Shown here piece after piece: positions 1-6,583 of a stretch of 19,642 nt of DNA; position 1 is the stretch's first letter, and the number at the start of each line of letters is the position of its first letter. The position numbers and the translations under genes are program-made. The DNA is from SpSt-583 sp034434015 (GTDB lineage: Bacteria > Chloroflexota > Anaerolineae > Anaerolineales > UBA6663). Location of the stretch: the NCBI GenBank assembly GCA_034434015.1, contig DAOUAB010000079.1, positions 1 to 19,642 of the forward strand, in the 5' to 3' direction. Under the pieces are notes generated by a model. The model made no database searches. It was not told the DNA's origin and saw only the letters and a program-made list of their open reading frames with translations.

Positions 1-230
<230 letters not shown>

Positions 231-298
231 GGCGCCTTCGGGAGCCAGCGGCGCGGCCGGCGCGGGGAGCCGTGCGGACGCGCCGCGCCTCGCAATGC

Positions 299-304
299 TA
301 TGAT
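299..304 (+). promoter_or_regulatory. Possible -10 box upstream of the FGE-like gene
   Basis: TATGAT matches the -10 consensus at five of six positions and lies in the same local context (gcTAtgAT) seen before several other genes in this window. No good -35 is visible 16-18 nt upstream. It overlaps the start of the hairpin at 306-336, so promoter and terminator functions would be intertwined here. Confidence 0.4.
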
Positions 305-305
305 A

Positions 306-344
306 TGACCGGATTGATCCTGGGATCATCCGGTCATTCGTTTT
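306..344 (+). terminator. Probable intrinsic terminator after the acyl-CoA synthetase gene
   Basis: The arms 306-320 and 323-336 pair over 14 base pairs with one bulged base and a two-base gap at the tip. They are followed by a U-rich stretch (TTCGTTTT, 337-344). The position, 76 nt after the synthetase stop and ahead of the next start, fits a rho-independent terminator. A transcript started from the -10 box at 299 would begin inside the left arm, so this hairpin should mainly act on upstream transcription. Confidence 0.6.
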
Positions 345-357
345 ATCGAGGAGCGTG

Positions 358-1458
358 ATGAGGCGTCCCACACCGCCGCGTTATCTGATCGAGGTCGGGA
401 TCGCGCTGGCCATCGGGATCGGCCTGGGCCTGAGCCTGGCCCTGGTCGCCAATCCCGGTCTGCTGAACCGTCCTTTGGCGTTTTCGGGGAGGGGGCGTCA
501 GGCGGCTCCACCGCCGACGGCCACGGCCTCCGCGACGGCGGCCAGCGGCTTCGCGTTGATCGCCCCCTCGCCGAACCCGACGGCGGCGCCGGCCACGGCC
601 ACACCCTCTCCACCCCCCTCGGCCACGGCCGCCCCGTCTCCCAGCCATACCCCGCAGGCGCCCGCCCCCACCTCGACGCCGGCGGCGCCGGAAGGCATGG
701 TCCTGATCCCGGCCGGCTTCTTTCAGATGGGCTCGACGCTGGAGACGTTCTACGAGGCCCCCGCACACCCCGTGCTGCTGGACGCCTACTATCTGGATTT
801 GTACGAGGTGACGAACGCGCAATACCAGGCGTGCATCGCCGCCGGCGCCTGCACCGAGGGGCGCCGGCGCAATTCTTTCACGCGGGAAGGCTACAGCCAG
901 GACCCGGCCTATGCGGATTATCCCGTGATCGGCGTGACGTGGGATCAGGCGCAGGCCTTCTGCGCCTGGGCCGGCAAGCGCCTGCCCACCGAGGCGGAGT
1001 GGGAGTACGCGGCCAAAGGCCCGGGCAACCGGCGCTGGCCGTGGGGCGACGCCTTCGACCCGGCTTTCCTGCCGGCGGGGGCGCGCGACACGCAGCCGGT
1101 GGGGAGCTACCCGCAGGGCGTCAGCGTGTTCGGCGTGTTCGACCTGGCCGGCAACGTTCGCGAGTGGGTGGCGGACGCGTACAACGCGGACTTTTACGCC
1201 GCCGCGCCGCCGCGCAACCCGCGCTCGGACGTCGGCGGCCGGCGCATCTATCGCGGCGGCAGCTTCGCCAACCTGGACCCCGCGCTCTACACCACCAGCC
1301 GGCGGGTGGTCAACGTCCGCGAGTATTACGACGTCGACCTCGGCTTCCGCTGCGCGCAGGACCTCCCCTCCGCCGGCGGGCGCGAGGCCCCGGCCGAGGT
1401 GGTCGCCGAGTTCTGTCGGGTGTACCAGGCTTATCGGCCGGACGGGCCGTGTCCGTAG
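358..1458 (+). CDS. Membrane-anchored FGE-sulfatase (SUMF1-like) domain protein
   Basis: The 366-aa product has an N-terminal hydrophobic segment (about residues 10-31), a Pro/Thr/Ala/Ser-rich stalk (about 48-111) and a formylglycine-generating-enzyme-like domain (about 114-335). Family landmarks are MVLIPAGFFQMGS (114-126), VTNAQYQ, KRLPTEAEWEYAAKG, PWGD, DLAGNVREWVAD, RGGSF and GFRCAQD. The domain would sit outside the cytoplasmic membrane. True FGE uses two cysteines to oxidise a sulfatase cysteine. Here only the C-terminal one (Cys332 in FRCA) is present; the region before it (TSRRVVNVREYY) has none, so catalysis is doubtful. Cys159 and Cys165 (QACIAAGAC) could form a structural disulfide. 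The ATG at 358 was chosen over the GTG at 355 because GAGGAG (348-353) leaves 4 nt before the ATG but only 1 before the GTG. The last 25 residues hold two more cysteines. Confidence 0.85.
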   Translation: MRRPTPPRYLIEVGIALAIGIGLGLSLALVANPGLLNRPLAFSGRGRQAAPPPTATASATAASGFALIAPSPNPTAAPATATPSPPPSATAAPSPSHTPQAPAPTSTPAAPEGMVLIPAGFFQMGSTLETFYEAPAHPVLLDAYYLDLYEVTNAQYQACIAAGACTEGRRRNSFTREGYSQDPAYADYPVIGVTWDQAQAFCAWAGKRLPTEAEWEYAAKGPGNRRWPWGDAFDPAFLPAGARDTQPVGSYPQGVSVFGVFDLAGNVREWVADAYNADFYAAAPPRNPRSDVGGRRIYRGGSFANLDPALYTTSRRVVNVREYYDVDLGFRCAQDLPSAGGREAPAEVVAEFCRVYQAYRPDGPCP

Positions 1459-1464
1459 CGCGCT

Positions 1465-2046
1465 TCAGCGCTGCTCGTGGGCGAGCCAGCGCGGCGTCTC
1501 CGGCGGCCGATACCGGCTCATGCGGTCCAGCAGGCGCTCCGGCTCGTCGTCGGCCAGGACCAGGGCGCGGAAGGCGGGCTGCACGAAGCCGTCGGCCGCC
1601 GCCCGGTCCAGGAAGGCCAGAAAGGCGTCGTAGTACCCGGCGACGTTGAGCAGGCCGCACGGCTTGCGGTGCAGGCCGAGCTGCGCCCAGGTGATGATCT
1701 CGCAGAACTCGTCCAGCGTGCCGAAGCCGCCGGGCAGGGCCACGAACCCGTCCGCCAGGTCCGCCATGAGCGCCTTGCGCTCGTGCATCGTGCCGACGAC
1801 GCGCAGGTCCGTCACGCCCTTGTGGTCGATCTCTTTGCTGAACAGGAAGCGCGGGATGACGCCCGTCACCCGGCCGCCGGCCGCCAGCACGGCGTCGGCC
1901 ACCACGCCCATCACCCCCACCCGCCCGCCGCCGTAGACCAGGTCCGCGCCGCGCCCGGCCAGCACCGCGCCCAGCCGCCGGGCGGCCTCGGCGTACTCCG
2001 GCCGCGCGCCGGTGGACGATCCGCAGAAGACACAGAGGCGTTGCAT
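1465..2046 (-). CDS. LOG family / TIGR00730 Rossmann-fold protein (probable nucleoside 5'-monophosphate phosphoribohydrolase)
   Basis: This 193-aa protein is a full-length member of the LOG family. It has the N-terminal Rossmann strand (LCVFCGSS, 4-11), a glycine-rich turn (LVYGGGRVGVMG, 36-47), the conserved MHERK (87-91) and the signature PGGFGTLDE (105-113). The arginine and glutamate in those last two motifs form the active site. Characterised members release the base from cytokinin or purine nucleoside 5'-monophosphates; a role in purine or nucleotide housekeeping is likely here, but the true substrate is unknown. The ATG at 2046 gives the canonical N-terminus, whereas the open frame runs back into the aminopeptidase gene. 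It begins 14 nt after the aminopeptidase stop, so the two are probably co-transcribed. It ends 6 nt from the stop of the convergent FGE-like gene. Confidence 0.88.
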   Translation of the reverse strand: MQRLCVFCGSSTGARPEYAEAARRLGAVLAGRGADLVYGGGRVGVMGVVADAVLAAGGRVTGVIPRFLFSKEIDHKGVTDLRVVGTMHERKALMADLADGFVALPGGFGTLDEFCEIITWAQLGLHRKPCGLLNVAGYYDAFLAFLDRAAADGFVQPAFRALVLADDEPERLLDRMSRYRPPETPRWLAHEQR

Positions 2047-2060
2047 AGTGACTGCCGCCG

Positions 2061-3161
2061 TCAAATCACCGGCTTGCCGTTGCGATAAAAAACCTCGCCG
2101 TCCACCGTGATCTCGCTCTCGGCCATGTCGCACAGCATGTCCCAGTGCAGGCCGGAGTCGTTCCGGCCGCCGGTCTCCGGGTAGCTGGCGCCGACCGCCA
2201 GGTGGATGGTGCCGCCCATCTTCTCGTCGAACAGCATGTTCTTGGTGAAGCGTTGGATGCCGTAATTGGTGCCGAGGCCCCATTCGCCCAGGAAGCGCGC
2301 GCCGGCGTCGGTGTTAAGCAGGGCCGTCAGCAACTCCTGGTTCTTGCTGGCCTTCTCCTTCACGACCTTGCCGTTCTCGAACCAGAGTTCGATGTCGGTC
2401 ACTTCCTGGCCGTCGTAGATGGCCGGGTAGCGGAAGCGGATCCAGCCGTTGGCCGAGTCCTCCACCGGGCCGGTGAAGATCTCGCCGTCGGGGAAATTGT
2501 ATTTGCCGTCGGCCTCCTTGAAGGTGCGGCCCTTGATCGAGAGCGTCAGGTCAACGTTCGCCCCCCGGAGCGTCACCTGGTCCCGGCCCTTGAGCCAGTT
2601 GATGAGCTTCTGCTGGCGCGCGCCCTCCTCGCGCCACAGCGCCACCGGGTCGGGCTGGTCCAGCAGGCCGGCGCCGTACACGAAGTCCTGGTACTCGCGC
2701 AGGCTCATCTCGGCCTCCATGGCCGAGGCCTGGGTGGGGAACTCGGTGTAGCACCAGCGCATTTCCAGGCGGGCGGCGCGCTCCATGAAGAGTTTGCTGA
2801 GGGCCGCGCCGGCCTTGCGGGCGCGCGCGATCCGGGCCGGGTCGATGCTGCTCAGCTCGCGCGTGTTGTGCTCGGCGCCGATGGCGAGCGTGGCGTCGAA
2901 GGTCTCGGTGATCAGCCGGCGGATGGGCGAGACGTAATCGAGCTGCGCGTCGGAGGCGTAGCGGTAGAACAGTTCGTCGGCGCCGGGCAGGGCGTTGGAG
3001 ATGAAGACGTGGGCGCCGGCCCGGACGGCCTCGCCATACACGGCCAGGGCCAGCTCCTCGGCCAGGGGATGGGTGCGCAGGTGCAGCTGCTGGCCGGGCT
3101 GGAGGTCCAGCGAGTAATGGACGAGCACCTGCGCCAGTTTGGCGACGCGGAAATCGGGCAT
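2061..3161 (-). CDS. M29 family metallo-aminopeptidase (aminopeptidase T/AmpS-like)
   Basis: The 366-aa product matches the length of the thermophilic M29 aminopeptidases, which are cytoplasmic dinuclear metal enzymes that remove N-terminal residues from peptides. All expected metal or catalytic positions are present in order: Glu227 in PDGEIF, Glu293 in GEWGLGTN, His320 in GGTIHLA, Tyr327 in ASYPE, and His339 and Asp341 in GLHWDM. The gene starts with ATG at 3161. Upstream, AAAGGA lies about 8 nt before the start on the coding strand, a good Shine-Dalgarno. It follows the YkgJ-like gene after 13 nt and precedes the LOG gene after 14 nt, so it appears to be in the same operon. Nothing is missing or truncated. 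The N-terminal half is less conserved, as is usual for the family. Confidence 0.92.
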   Translation of the reverse strand: MPDFRVAKLAQVLVHYSLDLQPGQQLHLRTHPLAEELALAVYGEAVRAGAHVFISNALPGADELFYRYASDAQLDYVSPIRRLITETFDATLAIGAEHNTRELSSIDPARIARARKAGAALSKLFMERAARLEMRWCYTEFPTQASAMEAEMSLREYQDFVYGAGLLDQPDPVALWREEGARQQKLINWLKGRDQVTLRGANVDLTLSIKGRTFKEADGKYNFPDGEIFTGPVEDSANGWIRFRYPAIYDGQEVTDIELWFENGKVVKEKASKNQELLTALLNTDAGARFLGEWGLGTNYGIQRFTKNMLFDEKMGGTIHLAVGASYPETGGRNDSGLHWDMLCDMAESEITVDGEVFYRNGKPVI

Positions 3162-3174
3162 GATCAGGATCCTT

Positions 3175-3450
3175 TCAGGCAGGCTGCGTCTCGCGTTCGA
3201 GGCGCGCCAGGATGAGCCGGGCTTCGGCGGCGTCTGCGCCGCACATGGCCGGCTCGGGCCGCAGGCGCACGCACACCGCCGGACGCTCCGGCCGGCCGAA
3301 CAGGCGGCAGCGGTTGTCGTCGGTGAGCTGGGAGCAGCGCACCCCGGCCGGCTTGCCGTCCGGCATGCCGGGGAAAGCGCCCAGCGCCGGGATGGGCGAC
3401 GAGAGGGACGGCGCGATACAGCACGCGCCGCAGCCGACGCGGCATTCCAT
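3175..3450 (-). CDS. YkgJ/UPF0153-type cysteine-cluster protein
   Basis: This small 91-aa protein contains eight cysteines. The N-terminal cluster is CxxxCxxCC (Cys3, Cys7, Cys10, Cys11), followed by Cys39, Cys48, Cys60 and Cys70. The order and the sequence RCSQLTDDNRCRLFGRPERPAVC fit the YkgJ (UPF0153) family, which is predicted to bind metal, probably an Fe-S cluster or zinc. The family's biochemical role is not settled. The ATG at 3450 places the first cysteine at residue 3, typical of the shortest family members. It lies 11 nt downstream of the 3-hydroxyacyl-CoA dehydrogenase gene and 13 nt upstream of the aminopeptidase gene, so it is embedded in the operon. A functional link to the CoA enzymes is only suggested by position. 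Confidence 0.82.
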   Translation of the reverse strand: MECRVGCGACCIAPSLSSPIPALGAFPGMPDGKPAGVRCSQLTDDNRCRLFGRPERPAVCVRLRPEPAMCGADAAEARLILARLERETQPA

Positions 3451-3461
3451 GGGCGCTCAGG

Positions 3462-4313
3462 CTATTTGTCGTACTCGTAGAAGCCGCGCCCGGCCTTGCG
3501 GCCCAGGTAGCCGGCGTCCACCATGCGGCGCAACAAGGGGGCCGGCCGATACTTGTCGTCGCCCAGGTCGCGGTGCAGCACCTCCATCACGGCCAGCACC
3601 ACGTCCAGGCCGATCATGTCGGCCAGCGTCAGCGGGCCCATGGGATGATTCATGCCCAGCTTCATGATCGCGTCGATGGCCTCGCGCGGCGCCACGCCCG
3701 CCTCCAGCGCGAAGACGGCCTCGTTGATCATCGGGCACAGGATGCGGTTGGAGATGAAGCCGGGCGCGTCGTTCACCACCACCGGCGTCTTGCCCATCCG
3801 CTCGGCCAGCACCGCCACCGTCTCCACGGTGCCGTTGCCGGTGCCCAGGCCCTTCACCACCTCCACGAGCGACATGAGCGGCACGGGGTTGAAGAAGTGC
3901 ATGCCCACCACCTTCTCGGGGCGGCGGGTGGCCGCGCCCAGCCGGGTGAGGGAGATGGACGAAGTGTTGCTGGCGATGATGACGCCGGGCCGCGCGTGGC
4001 GGTCCAGCTCGCCATAGAGCTTGAGTTTGAGCCCCAGGTCCTCGGTGGCCGCCTCGATGATCAGGTCGGCCTGCGCCACGGCGGCCAGGTCGGTGCCGGT
4101 CCGAATCTGGTCCACGGCGGCGGCCTGCTCGTCCGACAGACGGCCCTTCTCGCGCAGCTTGGCCACCGACTTGCGAATGGTCCCCAGGCCGCGCTCCAGC
4201 GGCCCCGGGCCGATGTCCAGCATGGTCACCGTGTAGCCGGAGGTGGCCGCCACCTGGACGATGCCGCTGCCCATGGTGCCGGCGCCGACGACGGCGATGT
4301 GGTGAATCGTCAT
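3462..4313 (-). CDS. hbd: 3-hydroxybutyryl-CoA / 3-hydroxyacyl-CoA dehydrogenase
   Basis: The 283-aa enzyme has the length of stand-alone short-chain 3-hydroxyacyl-CoA dehydrogenases. An N-terminal NAD-binding Rossmann fold carries GAGTMG (10-15), and Asp33 at the end of strand two (MLDI) indicates NAD rather than NADP preference. Active-site landmarks follow: NTSS (116-119), His139 in GMHFFNP, Glu151 in LVEVVKG and Asn189 in GFISNR. The C-terminal domain contains MGPLTLADMIGLD and ends in GRKAGRGFYEYDK. It interconverts 3-hydroxyacyl-CoA and acetoacetyl-CoA or longer 3-ketoacyl-CoA in the cytoplasm. The start ATG at 4313 is supported by GAGGAGA seven nt upstream on the coding strand. The thiolase gene directly upstream acts on its product, so together they cover two steps of beta-oxidation or its reverse. 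No enoyl-CoA hydratase gene is in the window. Confidence 0.93.
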   Translation of the reverse strand: MTIHHIAVVGAGTMGSGIVQVAATSGYTVTMLDIGPGPLERGLGTIRKSVAKLREKGRLSDEQAAAVDQIRTGTDLAAVAQADLIIEAATEDLGLKLKLYGELDRHARPGVIIASNTSSISLTRLGAATRRPEKVVGMHFFNPVPLMSLVEVVKGLGTGNGTVETVAVLAERMGKTPVVVNDAPGFISNRILCPMINEAVFALEAGVAPREAIDAIMKLGMNHPMGPLTLADMIGLDVVLAVMEVLHRDLGDDKYRPAPLLRRMVDAGYLGRKAGRGFYEYDK

Positions 4314-4335
4314 ACAAGTCTCTCCTCGTAAGGGC

Positions 4336-4377
4336 GCCGGGCGGACCCGCTTCTGCCGGGCGGACTGCCGTCCGCCC
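4336..4377. repeat. REP-like GC-rich palindromic element between thiolase and dehydrogenase genes
   Basis: The 11-bp unit GCCGGGCGGAC occurs twice (4336-4346 and 4355-4365). The second copy forms the left arm of a perfect 8-bp inverted repeat, GGGCGGAC (4358-4365) with GTCCGCCC (4370-4377) and a TGCC loop. The palindrome abuts the thiolase stop codon (4378-4380). It may be a transcript-stabilising or attenuating hairpin within the operon. The form resembles extragenic palindromic repeats; whether it recurs in this genome cannot be seen from one window. Confidence 0.55.
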
Positions 4378-5583
4378 CTACTCGATCTCCACTGCCATCG
4401 CCACCGCCTCGCCTCCGCCCAGGCAGAGCGAGGCCAGGCCGCGCTTGAGGCCGCGGTCGCGCAGGGCGTTGATGAGCGTCACCAGCACGCGCGCGCCGCT
4501 GGCGCCCACCGGGTGGCCCAGGGCAATGGCGCCGCCGTGGACGTTGACCTTGCTCCAGTCCCAGCCCTGGTCGGCCAGGGCGTAGCCGTCGGCCAGCACC
4601 TGGGCCGCGAAGGCCTCGTTGAGCTCGATCAGGTCCACGTCCGCCAGCGTCCAGCCGATGCGGGCCAGCAGCCTGGGGATGGCGTAGGCCGGGGCGATGA
4701 AGACGCGCTTCGGCTCGACGGCGGCCGAGGTGTAGCCGACAATACGGGCCAGCGGCGCCCGGCCGATCCGCTCCGCCTTGGCGCGCGAGGCCACCACCAC
4801 CGCGGCGGCGCCGTCGTTCAGGCCGGGCGCGTTGCCGGCCGTCACGCGGCCGTCTTTCTGGAAGGCGGGCTTGAGCCTGGCCAGCACGTCGAGCGAGGTG
4901 TCGCGGCGCGGCGTCTCGTCGGCGTCGATGACGGTCTTCTGGCCCTTGACCTCCAGCTCCACTGGCGCGATCTCAGCCTTGAACTTGCCGGCGTCGGCGG
5001 CGGCCACGGCCTTCTGGTGGCTGGCCAGGGCGAAGCGGTCCATGGCTTCGCGCGTCACTTCGTACTCCTGGGCGATGAACTCGGCGGCGTTGCCCATCAC
5101 CCAGTTCTCGAACGGGTCCATCAGGCCGTCATGCAGGGCCGAGTCGAACATGGGCTGGTCGCCGTAGCGCGCGCCCTGGCGCACGAAGGCCAGATGGGGG
5201 AGCGCGCTCATGTTCTCCATGCCGCCGGCGACCAGCAGGTCCGCGTCGCCGGCGCGCACCGCCTGGGCGGCCGTCATCACCGCTTTCAAGCCGGAGCCGC
5301 AGGCCTTGTTGAGCGTCACGGCGCCCACTTCGGCCGGGATCCCGGCATAGACGCTCACCTGGCGCGCCGGGGCCAGACCGGAGCCGGCCGCCACCACCTG
5401 GCCGAACAGCACCTCGTCCACCTCGGCCGGGTTGATGCCGGCCCGCTCCACGGCGGCGCGGACCGCCACGGCGCCCAGCCGCGTGGCCGGCACGGACGCC
5501 AGGCTGCCCAGGAACTTGCCGATCGGCGTGCGCGCGCCGGAGAGGATCACGGCGTCGTTGGGACGTTTGTCATTCGCAGGCAC
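4378..5583 (-). CDS. Acetyl-CoA C-acetyltransferase (beta-ketothiolase)
   Basis: The 401-aa product has the full length of degradative/biosynthetic thiolases. The nucleophilic cysteine is Cys95 in LNKACGSG. Further landmarks are GGMENMSALPH (120-130), GLNDGAAA (254-261), NEAFA (322-326), the catalytic histidine His357 in GGAIALGHPVGASG, and the second catalytic Cys387 in CLGGGEA. It condenses two acetyl-CoA to acetoacetyl-CoA or cleaves 3-ketoacyl-CoA in the cytoplasm. The start is a GTG at 5583, preceded by GAGGTG on the coding strand at suitable spacing. The frame stays open upstream into the cupin gene but has no supported start there, and the family N-terminus (NDAVILSGARTPIGKF) begins soon after the GTG. 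The next gene downstream is the 3-hydroxyacyl-CoA dehydrogenase, 64 nt away across the palindromic element. Confidence 0.93.
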   Translation of the reverse strand: MPANDKRPNDAVILSGARTPIGKFLGSLASVPATRLGAVAVRAAVERAGINPAEVDEVLFGQVVAAGSGLAPARQVSVYAGIPAEVGAVTLNKACGSGLKAVMTAAQAVRAGDADLLVAGGMENMSALPHLAFVRQGARYGDQPMFDSALHDGLMDPFENWVMGNAAEFIAQEYEVTREAMDRFALASHQKAVAAADAGKFKAEIAPVELEVKGQKTVIDADETPRRDTSLDVLARLKPAFQKDGRVTAGNAPGLNDGAAAVVVASRAKAERIGRAPLARIVGYTSAAVEPKRVFIAPAYAIPRLLARIGWTLADVDLIELNEAFAAQVLADGYALADQGWDWSKVNVHGGAIALGHPVGASGARVLVTLINALRDRGLKRGLASLCLGGGEAVAMAVEIE

Positions 5584-5609
5584 GTTGCACCTCGCTTGAA
5601 AGTGAACCG

Positions 5610-5975
5610 TCAGTCCAGGGCCGGCATCCAGCGCGCCGGGTCCAGCCCCTCGCTCTCGACCACGATAGCCATCAGCCCGGTCTCGGACCCGGCCGCATGC
5701 CACTCGCCGCTGTCCCAGAACGCCGCCTGGCCGGCCAGCAGGGGGACCCGCTCCGGGCCCGCGCCCCGAACCCAGCCGGAGCCCTGCACGACCGCGAACA
5801 ACTGCGGCGGCCCGGCCGGGTGGTAACCGACCTGGCCGCCCGGGCCGAGGTGCATGACGCTGACCCGGATTGCCGGGCCCGGGTCGAGGCGGGCCAGCCA
5901 CAGTTGGGTGAGCGCCCGGCTTCCGAACGCCTCGATCGGCCGGCTGACGGCGGAGTCAAAGCGAAATAACCGCAT
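5610..5975 (-). CDS. Single-domain cupin protein
   Basis: The 121-aa protein has the pattern of a small beta-barrel cupin. Motif 1 is GPGGQVGYHPAGPPQLFAVV (44-63) followed by the GSGWV turn. Motif 2 is AGQAAFWDSGEWHAAGSE (81-98). Of the usual metal ligands only His52 and His93 are evident; the second histidine of motif 1 is replaced by Ala54 and the glutamate position is Gln58. Metal binding is therefore uncertain. Comparable proteins serve as ligand-binding or regulatory modules and a few as isomerases or dioxygenases, so no reaction is assigned. The start ATG is at 5975 without a strong ribosome site. It ends 26 nt before the thiolase start and begins 43 nt after the HIT gene stop, consistent with one transcript. 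Confidence 0.75.
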   Translation of the reverse strand: MRLFRFDSAVSRPIEAFGSRALTQLWLARLDPGPAIRVSVMHLGPGGQVGYHPAGPPQLFAVVQGSGWVRGAGPERVPLLAGQAAFWDSGEWHAAGSETGLMAIVVESEGLDPARWMPALD

Positions 5976-6018
5976 GGCGGGCCGGTTGAGAGCGGCGGTC
6001 GTCTGTGCGCTCCAGCCG

Positions 6019-6525
6019 CTAGCCTTTCGGCCAGGCCTCGCGCATCCGGCGCCAGGTCACGCGCAGGTCCTCCGGGATGACGCGCGTCTCGGCCGCGACC
6101 GTCATGAAGTTGGTGTCGCCGGCCCAGCGCGGCACGGCGTGCAGGTGGATGTGCTCGGCGATCCCGGCGCCGGCCGCGGTGCCCACGTTCAAGCCGATGT
6201 TGAAGGCCTGCGGGTTGTAGACGGCGCGCAGCGCGGCCAGCCCGTCGTTGAGGCTGGTCATGATCTCGGTCAACGTCGCCGTGTCCAGCTGCTCCGGGCT
6301 GGGCACGTGCTGGTACGGCACAACCATGAAATGCCCGTTGTTGTACGGGTACAGGTTCAGCAGGACGTAGACGCGCTCGCCCCGCCAGACGATCAGGTTC
6401 TCGGCGTCGCGGTTCTCGGCCGGCTTGTCGCAGAACAGGCATCCGGTGCCGGCCGGGTTGCCGCCGGAGGTCTTGTCGTTCGCTTTGAGGTAGGTCATGC
6501 GCCAGGGAGACCAGAGGTGTTTCAT
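6019..6525 (-). CDS. HIT-family protein (Ap4A phosphorylase/hydrolase-like)
   Basis: The 168-aa protein carries the histidine triad HIHLHAVPRW (His125, His127 and His129), with His127 expected to be the nucleophile. A CxxC (Cys29, Cys32) and NNGHFMVVP (62-70) are also present. The N-terminus MKHLWSPWRMTYL and the tail GDTNFM after the triad are typical of the HIT subgroup that includes mycobacterial Ap4A phosphorylase. It probably acts on dinucleoside polyphosphates or nucleoside phosphoramidates in the cytoplasm; which one cannot be told. The ATG at 6525 is chosen because it gives the family N-terminus and lies just after a TACAAT -10 box. The in-frame ATGs at 6537 and 6549 lie at or upstream of that box and would not be transcribed from it. 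This is the first gene of the seven-gene leftward operon. Confidence 0.87.
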   Translation of the reverse strand: MKHLWSPWRMTYLKANDKTSGGNPAGTGCLFCDKPAENRDAENLIVWRGERVYVLLNLYPYNNGHFMVVPYQHVPSPEQLDTATLTEIMTSLNDGLAALRAVYNPQAFNIGLNVGTAAGAGIAEHIHLHAVPRWAGDTNFMTVAAETRVIPEDLRVTWRRMREAWPKG

Positions 6526-6535
6526 GCCGGCTCCC

Positions 6536-6541
6536 ATTGTA
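6536..6541 (-). promoter_or_regulatory. -10 box of the HIT-gene operon
   Basis: On the minus strand TACAAT (preceded by T) ends 10 nt before the ATG at 6525. Transcription would start about 4 nt before the start codon, giving a nearly leaderless mRNA. No clear -35 is visible. The box faces the birA promoter, and both lie within the 58-bp intergenic space, so the two may interfere. Confidence 0.55.
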
Positions 6542-6548
6542 ACCGACA

Positions 6549-6577
6549 TTGGCGAGGGCCTGGAATTGCACTACAAT
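6549..6577 (+). promoter_or_regulatory. birA promoter, probably producing a leaderless transcript
   Basis: TTGGCG (6549-6554) and TACAAT (6572-6577) are separated by 17 nt. They match four of six and five of six consensus positions. The ATG at 6584 lies 6 nt past the -10 box, the expected transcription start, and there is no Shine-Dalgarno. Leaderless translation is inferred. Confidence 0.65.
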
Positions 6578-6583
6578 GACCGC

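Noticed and set aside
480..690. Repeated GGCCACGGCC-like stretches as a DNA repeat or CRISPR-like array
   Set aside because: They encode the Ala/Thr/Pro stalk of the FGE-like protein; spacing is irregular and there are no unique spacers.
1465..1490. Short inverted repeat AGCGC...GCGCT between the FGE-like and LOG genes as a terminator
   Set aside because: The stem is only 5 bp and no U-tract follows on either strand.
4513..5826. 437-aa open frame on the plus strand opposite the thiolase gene
   Set aside because: No recognisable motif; the thiolase on the other strand has all its catalytic residues.
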